Source: a virus. Taken from it: DNA of 57,972 bases. The position numbers and the translations under genes are program-made. This document shows positions 7,070 to 16,000 of this stretch, in pieces. The notes under the pieces were generated by a model. The model searched no databases. It saw only the letters and a program-made list of their open reading frames with translations, and had not been told where the DNA came from. The number at the start of each line of letters is the position of its first letter. Position 1 is the first letter of the stretch. The stretch spans positions 1 to 57,972 of the IMG/VR virus record IMGVR_UViG_3300036985_006199, one strand, 5' to 3'.

Positions 7070-10000
7070 TCGTCACCGCCTCCAACGGGCGTCGTCGGAG
7101 CGTCAGGACGGGCGGAGAGGACATCCGCGCCTTCAAGGAGGGGTACGCGCTGTGTACGCCCGAGGAGCGGTCTCTGATCCAGGCGCTACTGAACGAGGGT
7201 GATCCGAATTCGGCGGCGGTGTTGAGTGTGGAGCTGAACGAGTCCCTGTACCGTCGCCCATTGGTATCCATGCAGCAGTTCATTGAAGATCCCTACTACC
7301 TGGGTGACTCCATGGGGACGATGTACCCGGCGCTCAAGAAGGACGTTATCGCCCTATTTGAAGCTCCATACAGGGAAGTGGTGCTGTGCCTGCATCCAGA
7401 CACGCCGATACCGCTCTTGAATGGGATGATGCCGACGCTGCGTTCGTTGGCGGAGAAGTGGGCGCAGGACAAACAGGACTTCTGGATATATGGAGTCAAT
7501 CCAGATGGACATGTTCGTCCTGCGTTGGCCACTGAACCGCGTTGCACAGGGGAGGACGACTATTATCGAGTGACGCTAGATGACGGGTCGTTCTTTGTAT
7601 CCAACGCTCGGCACAGGATGGTGATGCGAGACGGAGGCAAGCGGCAGGTTATGGACATGGTGGCTGGCGACAGTCTGATGCCATTCCAGACAGTCATGTC
7701 CACCAAGGGACGCGGAAGGCGCATCGCTGGATATGAGATGGTCATGGATTTTGTCGACGAAGAAATGCGGTATACGCATGCTCTTGTAGCGGACCATGTG
7801 CATGGATCGGTCGATCCGTCCAAGGTGACGATCCACCATGTTGACTTCGACAAACGGAATAACGAACCAGACAACTTGTCCCTCATGCCATGGAGTGATC
7901 ACCAGCTTTTGCATGCGCGGACGCGCAGAGAATGGCTTGCCGTCGATTCGGAGAGTCGGACTGCGCTAGCTGAACGCCAGCGGGCCATATGCAAAGATCC
8001 ACATTCTCCACTGAGGATGGCCCATGCTGAATTTATGGCGTCTCCAGAAGGCAGGGCACTTTCTGCAAATAATTTGGCGAAGGCCATTATCACCATAGAT
8101 GACAGGCGCGAGAGAGGTGGCAGGGCTTCTGTTTGTCGTTGGAATGGGCCTGATGGAGAAGAGCATAGGGCCGCTGCTTCAGAGCGAATGCGTGTTCGGA
8201 ATTTGTCTGGCAATGCGGCGGAGGCAGGTCGGCTGTCGTTTTCTAATCGTTCACCAGAGGCTCAAGAACGCCAGCGTCAACGGGCATTATTGAATTCGAT
8301 GAGGCAGCGTCGTGATGACGTGAATCCATCCACTATACGAGAGGCTATTGATAGCGGGTCGTCCACGTTCAAAGCTGTGGCAAAGAAGCTTGGTTGCTCT
8401 CCATGGCGCGTTCGTTGTGCGATTGTGGAAGCAGGCTTGTCGCTCCGAGAGTTCTTCCCTCGCACGCGAAATCATTATGTTGTGTCCGTGGAGCCGTGTG
8501 GAAGAGGCCCCGTATACTGCATGACGGTTCCTGACACTGAGAACTTCGCAATAGCAACGAGGCGACCAGATGGGACCGTTGCGCGATCTGGTGTTTTCTC
8601 CAGCAACACCGGAAGTATCGGATCGGGCAAAACTTTCCTGGCGAGTGCGGCCATTTGCCGCATTTTGTACGAGCTGTCGTGCATGAAGAATCCCCAGTTG
8701 ACGTTTGGGATGTCGCCCGGCACCGAGATGGTGATCATGCTGATCTCCAAGAACCTCGTGTTGGCGCGGGAGGTGATGAAAACGAGCATTGATGACAAGA
8801 TCAAGCTGAGCCCGTACTTCATGCAGCACTTCACGCCTAAATTCTCGACAGACTACACCTTGTTTCCCAATAGCATCCGCATGAACATTGGGTCATATGG
8901 TGCTGAGCGCGCCCTTGGAGCGAATATTTTTTCAGCTTTTCTGGATGAGTGTTTAGGCAAGAAAAGCTTGTTAAGCATTGGTGAACATGGTAAAAGCGCA
9001 CAGTTTCCCGTTGGCGATCTGTGGGCAATGGGGCCTGCGGGGCGCGACGGGTTGCTGGTTGAAGCGCTGGACCATGCGACGGGTCAGCAGACGTGGACGC
9101 CGTTTAGGATGCGGCTGTCCACGGTGCAACCGTTGGTACGGATCGAGACGAACCTGGGTTCGTGTGTGCGGGCTATTGAACCGTCTCGGGAGCACCCCTT
9201 GCTGGTGCGGCGCGATGAATGGCTGATCTACGTCCCGGCGCGAGAGATTGTGGTTGGGGACGAGGTCGTCTGGAGGCGCGACGATGGCGAAGAAGGGCGA
9301 GACGTTGAGCGAGGAGCAGCGACAGAAGTTGTCGGAGGCCGCGAAGCAGCGGACAGGGGAACGCAATCCATTCTGGGGGAAGACGCACAGCGAGGAGACC
9401 AAGGCGCTGTATGCAGAGAATGCGCGGCAGCAGTGGACGGGGGTCAAGCAGAGCGAGGAGACAAAGGCCAAGCGGTCGGCTGCGTTAAAGGGGCGCGTGA
9501 TGTCAGCGGAGACGCGAGCCAAGATGGCGGCATCGGCCAAGGCGCGCTGCACGCCGGAGTGGCGGGCGCGGATGTCGGCGCAGACCACGGCGGATCGAGC
9601 GAGCGGGCGTGTGACGAACATGCCCCCTGTGTATCCGGCAGGGCCAGATCATCCGAACCGTGGACAGAAGCGGACGGAGGAACAGCGGCAGCGGATGCGC
9701 GAAGCGTTCCAGGATCGCCCTGGACATGCGCACAACGAGGAATCGCGGGGCAAGATCTCGGAGGGGAATGCGCAGGCGATCAAAGATCGAGTGCGGTCCT
9801 ACCGCTACCATGTGTCGTCGCCGGATGGAGGCTTGGTGCCTTGCCGGACGGAGAACGAGAGGCACCTGGCTCAACGGCTGTGCATGGAAAGCGGTGTGGT
9901 GCGCATTGTAGGCGAAGATCAGATGGAGTGGATGCCTTACGAGTTGGATGGAAAGAAAAGGATGACGATTGGCGACTTCTTAGTGATAAGGAGCGATGGC

Positions 10001-13000
10001 GTGCAAGTATTAGTGGAGGGGAAAGATTCGGCACATCTTTATCGAGACAGGGAACGTGCGCGCTTGGAAGCAGAATGGAAGTGGTGCCAGAAAAATGGGC
10101 ACTTGATGATCCTTGCGGTGAACGATCAGCGCATTCCGAGTGTATGGACGGGACCGTTTGTGACGGAGGAGTTCATGGAGAGCGTGCGGAAACATCGCGT
10201 GCGCTTTCGCACCATGTTGACGGTAGAACCCTCGGAGGCTGTCGCTCCGAGTGCTTGCGAGTCACCGACCTGTCCGACGCCTACCAGCTCGTCCGAGTAA
10301 CGGCCACGCGGGATCTTCCAGCCGAACAGACCTACAGCATAGAGACGGACTGCCAGACCTTCGTGGCGGACGGTTGCGTGGTCCACAACACGAACTTCCC
10401 TCCGAAGCGGAGTGCACAGCAGATCAATCAGACGTTTGGCAAACAGCTCACGGCGGCTAATTTCGACATCGTGGAGAAGGTCTACCGATCCATGGTGCGG
10501 CGGATCAAGTCGCGCTTCCAGACGGCAGGCGGCGACTTCCCGGGCATGGTCATCATGGTGTCGTCGGCGGCGACGTTGGACAGCTTCACCGAGCGTAAGA
10601 TTCGGGAGGCGCGTCAGGATCCAACGGTGTTTGTGCGGGATCATACGGCGTGGACATCGAAGCCCATGGACCACTTCTGTGGTAAGTGGTTCTACGTGCT
10701 GTGCTCGAAGTCCAGCCTCCGCTCGCGCATCCTCGAAGACGGGGAGTACGATGAGATCTCGCCTGAGTACCTTGAGGAAAACAATGCTTGGCTGATCGAG
10801 GTGCCGGTAGAATACAAGGAGGACTTCGAGAGCAACCTGGAAGACTCGTTGCGCGACATCGCGGGTGTTTCGACGCAGGCGATTTCGGCGTTCTTCCAGC
10901 GTGTGGATGCAATCGAGGCGTGCATTGTGCCGGGACGCAAGCATCCATTCTCTAGTGAGGTCTGGGTCTCTGGCTCACCGGCTACGTTCGATTGGGACTA
11001 TCTGTGCCGCCGGATCGAGCGGCGACTGCCTGGAGGGTTTACCGAGACCGCGTGGGCTCCAAAGGAGTCTCCTTCGAGTCCGCGTTGGATTCACATTGAC
11101 ACGTCAATCAGTGGAGATAGCACGGGATTTTGTTGTGGGCGTATAGACAGGTGGGTCGAGGTCGTGCGGCGGGATGGGGAGGGGCACGCCTATACCGATA
11201 CCGCACCATATTATGTCATTGAGGTGCTGCTTAGTATTAGACCGCCGTCGGGCGACCAGATCTACATGCCGGATCTGCGACGTCTTGTGTACGAGTTGCA
11301 GGCGCATGGCTTCCCAATCCACGGGTTTTCCAGTGACTCTTTTCAGTACGTCGAGATGCATCAACAGATCAGGCGGCACGGCATCCATACCGAGCTGATC
11401 TCCATGGATCGCACCATTGATCCTTACGAGGAGCTGAAGTCGGCTATTTACGAGAAGCGCATCGAATTCTACGAGTACACGAACCTGCTTCAGGAGTTGC
11501 GATCTTTGGAATATGATCGCGTGAAGGGTAAAATTGACCATCCTAGACATTCGAGTAAAGATTGCATCTCTGGGGACACCAGGATTTCCTTGCTGAACGG
11601 TAGTGAGGTCATGATCCGGGATCTCGTTGGGCAGGAATTCTGGGTGTACGCCTGCACACCGAACGGTACGGTGGTTCCAGCCCACGCTCATAATGTACAT
11701 CTGGTTGGAGACCGGGACGTGATGCGAATTTGGCTCGACAACGGGTCGCATTTGGATTGCACTCCAGACCATGAGATCATGATGCGCGATGGCGAGTTCC
11801 GGGAAGCTAAGTCCATATCGGTTGGAGATAGCCTCATGCCGTTGTATCGGGATGTTTCCGTGGCAAATCCAAAGCATGGTCTGGATGGGTATGAGAGAGT
11901 TCTTGATAACAAGACCGGACGGTATGTTTTTACGCACCAGTTGGTCGCCAATACGGTTGGTGGATTTGCATATGCGGGGAATAGGAAAGAGCGCCGAATC
12001 ATTCATCATGCCGATTTTAATAAGAGAAATAACGATCCGGCCAACCTTGTTCCCATGGAGTGGCATGAACATCTGCGCGTGCATCGAACCGTAGCGTCTC
12101 AGAATATGAAACGGCTGTGGGAGGATGACGAGTATCGGAAGAAGGCATGTCTACGCAGTGGGAAGATCGGAAGGGTAACCGGGCCGATCAACATGACACG
12201 GTACAACAGGTCTCAGGAACGCATCGAGAAACTTCAGGCCAAGGGGACATTCGCGGCAAATGGAAAGAAGGTCATGCAGCAGTTGTGGGCGGACCCTGAA
12301 TATCGACGCCGACATCGTCAGCGCGTGTCTGGATCTGGCAACCATTGGGCGAGGAAAGATGTGACGATGGATCGCATATTGACCGTTGCTGCGAGCGTCA
12401 CGAGCCAGGTTGATCTGTTGCGAGAGTTACGGTGTACCCAGAAGGTATTGGCGCGAGTCTTGTTGGAGAACGGGATGTCTTGCCGGGACTTGGCGGTGAA
12501 ATTTGGTCATCATCGCCATCGTGGCAGCGCGGCTTATCAGTTTCGACATGACGTTACATTTGACCGTGTTCTGGAGACTGCGAAGACGGTGTCCACCGTC
12601 CAGGAACTGTGCGCTACCATGAAATGTACTCCAAAGGTGTATCACCGCGTGATCCAATCACAGGGATGGACAGCAGCGAAATTCAAGGGCGCACATTTCA
12701 AAAAGTCGCAGACTAACCATCAGGTGGTGCGCGTGGAAATGCTTGGGGCGGTCCCTGTGTATGATATGACGGTGGACGTTCATCATAACTTCGCCATCTC
12801 CGCTGGCATGTTTGTCCACAACTGCTCTGATGCCCTGGCCGGGACGATCTGGGGACTGCGGCAACAGGCCGCTCGCTTGCCGTGGGCTGCTGATGCTGAT
12901 ACACCAAGAGTAGCGGTCGGTCATGATCATGGCTGGGTGAGCGACATGATCCCAGCCGAGGACGTGGATCTGGACGAGGTACGCGCGGCACGCTCGGCTC

Positions 13001-13044
13001 AGTCTGCCCACGTTCTGATGCCCTTCTTCATAGGAGATGACTGA
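7066..13044 (+). CDS. terL: terminase large subunit (ATPase-nuclease) with three inteins
   Basis: A 1,992-codon gene whose product becomes a terminase of about 685 residues once three inteins are removed. Joining the exteins restores the hallmarks: Walker A VVL+TGSIGSGKT across intein 1, Walker B FSAFLDE+TNFPPKRS across intein 2, and a nuclease-domain motif HSSKD+CSDALAG across intein 3. Also visible are MVIMVSSAATLD after Walker B and the RNase H-like nuclease region WIHIDTSISGDSTGF near residue 1343. TerL is the DNA-packaging motor that docks on the portal and cuts concatemers. It overlaps the small-subunit gene (ATGA) and is followed two bases later by the portal gene. Without splicing the ATPase motifs would be broken, so splicing is probably required. 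Confidence 0.93.
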   Translation: MIVTASNGRRRSVRTGGEDIRAFKEGYALCTPEERSLIQALLNEGDPNSAAVLSVELNESLYRRPLVSMQQFIEDPYYLGDSMGTMYPALKKDVIALFEAPYREVVLCLHPDTPIPLLNGMMPTLRSLAEKWAQDKQDFWIYGVNPDGHVRPALATEPRCTGEDDYYRVTLDDGSFFVSNARHRMVMRDGGKRQVMDMVAGDSLMPFQTVMSTKGRGRRIAGYEMVMDFVDEEMRYTHALVADHVHGSVDPSKVTIHHVDFDKRNNEPDNLSLMPWSDHQLLHARTRREWLAVDSESRTALAERQRAICKDPHSPLRMAHAEFMASPEGRALSANNLAKAIITIDDRRERGGRASVCRWNGPDGEEHRAAASERMRVRNLSGNAAEAGRLSFSNRSPEAQERQRQRALLNSMRQRRDDVNPSTIREAIDSGSSTFKAVAKKLGCSPWRVRCAIVEAGLSLREFFPRTRNHYVVSVEPCGRGPVYCMTVPDTENFAIATRRPDGTVARSGVFSSNTGSIGSGKTFLASAAICRILYELSCMKNPQLTFGMSPGTEMVIMLISKNLVLAREVMKTSIDDKIKLSPYFMQHFTPKFSTDYTLFPNSIRMNIGSYGAERALGANIFSAFLDECLGKKSLLSIGEHGKSAQFPVGDLWAMGPAGRDGLLVEALDHATGQQTWTPFRMRLSTVQPLVRIETNLGSCVRAIEPSREHPLLVRRDEWLIYVPAREIVVGDEVVWRRDDGEEGRDVERGAATEVVGGREAADRGTQSILGEDAQRGDQGAVCRECAAAVDGGQAERGDKGQAVGCVKGARDVSGDASQDGGIGQGALHAGVAGADVGADHGGSSERACDEHAPCVSGRARSSEPWTEADGGTAAADARSVPGSPWTCAQRGIAGQDLGGECAGDQRSSAVLPLPCVVAGWRLGALPDGEREAPGSTAVHGKRCGAHCRRRSDGVDALRVGWKEKDDDWRLLSDKERWRASISGGERFGTSLSRQGTCALGSRMEVVPEKWALDDPCGERSAHSECMDGTVCDGGVHGERAETSRALSHHVDGRTLGGCRSECLRVTDLSDAYQLVRVTATRDLPAEQTYSIETDCQTFVADGCVVHNTNFPPKRSAQQINQTFGKQLTAANFDIVEKVYRSMVRRIKSRFQTAGGDFPGMVIMVSSAATLDSFTERKIREARQDPTVFVRDHTAWTSKPMDHFCGKWFYVLCSKSSLRSRILEDGEYDEISPEYLEENNAWLIEVPVEYKEDFESNLEDSLRDIAGVSTQAISAFFQRVDAIEACIVPGRKHPFSSEVWVSGSPATFDWDYLCRRIERRLPGGFTETAWAPKESPSSPRWIHIDTSISGDSTGFCCGRIDRWVEVVRRDGEGHAYTDTAPYYVIEVLLSIRPPSGDQIYMPDLRRLVYELQAHGFPIHGFSSDSFQYVEMHQQIRRHGIHTELISMDRTIDPYEELKSAIYEKRIEFYEYTNLLQELRSLEYDRVKGKIDHPRHSSKDCISGDTRISLLNGSEVMIRDLVGQEFWVYACTPNGTVVPAHAHNVHLVGDRDVMRIWLDNGSHLDCTPDHEIMMRDGEFREAKSISVGDSLMPLYRDVSVANPKHGLDGYERVLDNKTGRYVFTHQLVANTVGGFAYAGNRKERRIIHHADFNKRNNDPANLVPMEWHEHLRVHRTVASQNMKRLWEDDEYRKKACLRSGKIGRVTGPINMTRYNRSQERIEKLQAKGTFAANGKKVMQQLWADPEYRRRHRQRVSGSGNHWARKDVTMDRILTVAASVTSQVDLLRELRCTQKVLARVLLENGMSCRDLAVKFGHHRHRGSAAYQFRHDVTFDRVLETAKTVSTVQELCATMKCTPKVYHRVIQSQGWTAAKFKGAHFKKSQTNHQVVRVEMLGAVPVYDMTVDVHHNFAISAGMFVHNCSDALAGTIWGLRQQAARLPWAADADTPRVAVGHDHGWVSDMIPAEDVDLDEVRAARSAQSAHVLMPFFIGDD
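7387..8607 (+). other. intein 1 of TerL (Walker A site), HNH endonuclease
   Basis: Residues 108-514 of the precursor (407 residues). It begins with Cys in CLHPDTPIPLL and ends GVFSSN before Thr (+1). Block B-like SNARHRMVM supplies the usual His. The centre has an HNH domain (TIHHVDFDKRNNEPDNLSLM, about residues 255-274) and one IENR1/NUMOD1-like helix-turn-helix (about 419-460). Block F is VYCMTVPDTENFAIA. The penultimate residue is Ser rather than His. It is homologous to intein 3 (shared FW-Y...P-G opening, GDSLMP, HH-DF-KRNN-P-NL). Confidence 0.9.
9148..9165. repeat. dispersed palindrome, copy 3 (inside intein 2, diverged)
   Basis: ACGAACCTGGGTTCGTGT; the arms ACGAACC/GGTTCGT still pair. 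Diverged at three positions from the consensus. Confidence 0.6.
9284..10300 (+). CDS. nested PD-(D/E)XK homing-type endonuclease with NUMOD3 repeats
   Basis: A 338-residue protein encoded in the +1 frame entirely within intein 2. ATG 9284 is preceded by TGGAGG at 9271-9276 (7-base spacing), a good ribosome site of its own. The N-terminal third carries several NUMOD3-like DNA-binding repeats (HSEETKALYAENARQ, QSEETKAKRSAALKG, MSAETRAKMAASAKA). The C-terminal part looks like a PD-(D/E)XK nuclease: E192 in NERHLAQRL, D231 in MTIGDFLVI and E245-G-K247 in VLVEGKDSA. It likely promotes homing of the intein into intein-less terL alleles. The coherent protein is in this frame, not in the TerL frame. 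Its 3' end overlaps the C-terminal intein blocks. Confidence 0.82.
   Translation: MAKKGETLSEEQRQKLSEAAKQRTGERNPFWGKTHSEETKALYAENARQQWTGVKQSEETKAKRSAALKGRVMSAETRAKMAASAKARCTPEWRARMSAQTTADRASGRVTNMPPVYPAGPDHPNRGQKRTEEQRQRMREAFQDRPGHAHNEESRGKISEGNAQAIKDRVRSYRYHVSSPDGGLVPCRTENERHLAQRLCMESGVVRIVGEDQMEWMPYELDGKKRMTIGDFLVIRSDGVQVLVEGKDSAHLYRDRERARLEAEWKWCQKNGHLMILAVNDQRIPSVWTGPFVTEEFMESVRKHRVRFRTMLTVEPSEAVAPSACESPTCPTPTSSSE
11563..12822 (+). other. intein 3 of TerL (nuclease-domain site), HNH endonuclease
   Basis: Residues 1500-1919 of the precursor (420 residues). It begins CISGDTRISLLNG and ends FAISAGMFVHN before Cys (+1), with block B CTPDHEIMM and block F PVYDMTVDVHHNFAIS. The HNH centre is RIIHHADFNKRNNDPANLVP (from residue about 1644). 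Two IENR1/NUMOD1-like repeats follow (MDRILTVAASVTSQVDLLRE and FDRVLETAKTVSTVQELCAT). All canonical splicing residues are present. Confidence 0.93.
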
Positions 13045-13046
13045 AC

Positions 13047-16000
13047 ATGGGCTGGATGGACACCGTCAAGAAGTTCTTCAGCCGCGACACCACGGGCAAG
13101 GTCACTGAACTGGCCCGGGGGTCTTCTGGCGAATCGTCTATGCCGAACATGGTGCCAAGCGCGCCAGACTCCGGCATGGGCGGAGCATACCAACAGCTTG
13201 CGACGATGCTCTCGGTCGACGCGGACCTCATGCTCCGCTATGCCGACTACGAGAACATGGACGACTACCCGGAGATCAGCGCGGCGCTGGACATCTACGC
13301 CGACGACGCGACGATCACGGACGCCGTGCATGGGCGGGTGATCTGGGGCACCTCGAAGGACAAGATTGTCCGGGACATCGTCAATGACTTGCTGCATCGC
13401 CGCATCCGCATCGAAGAGGACATCTGGGCGGCCGTTCGCACCATGGGTCAGTACGGAAATTTGTACTGTTTGCCTGCTGGATCTCGGGTGTGGACTGACC
13501 AGGGGCCGCGCGCTATCGAGACAATCGAAGCAGGCGCCATGGTCCAGGGGTACAAGGAAGGGGAAAAGGTCTTTTTGCCAGTAGCGAGGCGGTTGGACAA
13601 CGGGGTGCGCGAGATCTTCCGAGTGCGCACTCGGCATCGGGAGTTTTTTGCGACAGCAGACCACCCTGTGCTGGTTGACTGCGGCAATGGTGTCACGGAG
13701 TGGGTGCAAGTCGGTGATCTGAGGGTCGTGCGTTATGAGCCGAGTCCTGGTCGGAATACAGGCAGTATAAATTATGCCAAGACGCACAAATTGGTGATTG
13801 CCACCTCGTGTCATGAGGCAGCGGAAGCCCCGCTGTGCCGAGATCTGTTCGTTGCCGACGTGCATCCCAAGGAGCGAGAGATCGGCGGAAACGTGACCAA
13901 CGATTTCTGCGCCCCTGATCGGATGGATCCGTGGCTGTGTCGTCTCCTCGGGTTCATGTATGGGGATGGCGGACTAGCTACCGAGAGAATGGACGTGAGC
14001 AACAGCACGGTGTGGCTCTGTCGCAAGGAATACGAGGACCGCAACGAATACTACGAGGGGTTGTTGCGGCGCTTGCATCTCGAACCGAATCCGAATGAGG
14101 ACGGGACACTGACACTCGTTCATTCCATCCTATTCAAGTGCTTCTTGCTGTCGCTCGGCTGGAAGAACGGATCGGGAAAGAAGCGACTCCCGCTGTGGCT
14201 GGGTAGTTTACCACGAGAGCATCGGTTGGCGTTCCTGGATGGGTTCATGGATGCAGATGGATGGACGACCGATCCGCCAACATGGACGGGGTCGGCATAT
14301 CACTTTGAGATCAGCAATATCGAGTTGGCGCGAGATCTGAAGTGCCTGATCGATGGACTTGGGTTCCGCTCTGGGAACCTACGGTTCAGGACGCGCGAAG
14401 CACCGATTATCAACGGAAAACAGGTTCAGTCTGTGCAAGAGTCAGCGATGCTGACGTTCTCACGGCATGAGTTTGGTGGGGACTTTGTGTCGGAGACTCT
14501 TCTCGAAGTTGAGCCTGCCGGACAAGCACAGGTCTACGATCTGGAAATCGCGGACGATGCACATAATTTCGTGGCGGAAGGTGTCGTTGTTCACAACTGC
14601 GAGATCGTGATGAACGAGACCGGCGTGCTGGGTCTCAACTGGCTGCCCCCGCCGACCATGCGGCGCATCATCGACGTGCGCGGCAGCCTTGTCGGGTTCG
14701 TGCAAGATCCGTCCGGCATGTTCTCCTTCAACATTGCGACGCGGGAGGATCTGGAGAAGCTGCGCGAGAAGCGCGACGGCAGCACGGCGACCTTCTTCTA
14801 CCCCTGGGAGGTGGCGCACTGGCGCCTGCGGGGCAAGCAGATGCGGGCGCTGTACGGCTACTCCCTGCTGGACTCGGCCCGGTGGATCTGGAAGCGCCTT
14901 GTGATGCTGGAGGACAGCAGCCTGGTCTGCAAGCTGTGCCTGCATGGTGACACGTTGGTATGGACTCCGGGTGGAGCTACGAAGATCCGGGACGTTGAAG
15001 AGGGAGATGAGGTGCTTTCCTACGCTCCTGGTGGTGCGTTGATCAAAACACGTGTGACATATAAGAAACACAACGGGACGGATAGGTTGTTCCGGGTGTC
15101 AAGCAAGCATAGGGATATTGTCGCTAACGCGACCCACCCGGTGCTCGTTGAGTGGTCTGTTGGGAATGGAAGTGGACGACCGAAGACGAGGTTCCAGGAA
15201 TACGTAGAGGTTCAAAACATAAAGCCAGGAGAGCATATGTTTGTGACGCCGTCTGTCGAGGACGGGGTGTGCGACTACGTTCCGTTGGTGATGCCTGAAG
15301 TTGGGCAAAAAGCACGACTGATGCCGTCTGTTGCGTCTTCGCCTGCTGTTGAGATGAAGTTTGGGGCGGGACGTCTCGGTCAACGGTGCGGGGTTCGGTC
15401 TCCGCTGGTGAAGGAGTTCTTCGATGGCGAGTACGAGATCAATCTAGGGGCGGCGATTCGATTGCTTCGAGAGAATGGTACATCTCTGGATGTGTTGGAT
15501 GTGAGAGATGACTGGGGCGGAGCCGTTCCGAATATTCCCAATGTTGCCAACGAGGATTTCGCGCGTTGGTTTGGATTCATGATTGGAGATGGCTGGGCAT
15601 CGGAGCGCCCGTTCTCGAAGGGTGAGAAGAAATATTTTGTGCGCGAGATCGGTTTTGCCGCTGGCGTGGACGACGAGATCAATAAGAAATATCTTGCATT
15701 GTTTGAGCGGTTCTTTGGCCCGGCGCGGTTCAACAAGGATAGCAAGTCGACGCACGATCACGTTGGGGCATTCGTCATTTCTTCAAAGGTGGCGGTTGAG
15801 TTCATGTGCCTCAACGGATTTTCCACGGGTGCCCACAACAAGCGAGTTCCACAGTGGGTATTTGAGTCTCCGTTATCTGTGCGGCTTGCCTTCTTGGAGG
15901 GGCTTGCTGATGCGGACGGTCACATACGTGAGATGAGCGTTGGGGAGAATCATGCAAAGGTACGTTTCAAGCGAGTGACGCTGGAGATGTGCAACCATGG

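Larger units (their letters stand above)
8950..10389 (+). other. intein 2 of TerL (Walker B site) carrying an out-of-frame nuclease gene
   Basis: Residues 629-1108 of the precursor (480 residues). It begins CLGKKSLLSIGEHGK, has block B PSREHPLLV and IVVGDEV, and ends TYSIETDCQTFVADGCVVHN before Thr. Only about 110 N-terminal and 45 C-terminal residues look like real intein sequence. The 320 or so residues between are low-complexity in the TerL frame because this DNA encodes an endonuclease in the +1 frame (9284-10300). The TerL frame stays open throughout. Confidence 0.88.

Noticed and set aside
9287-10240. In-frame TerL translation of the intein 2 centre as a real protein domain
   Set aside because: It is Gly/Ala/Asp/Arg low-complexity, while the +1 frame gives a coherent nuclease with motifs and a ribosome site.
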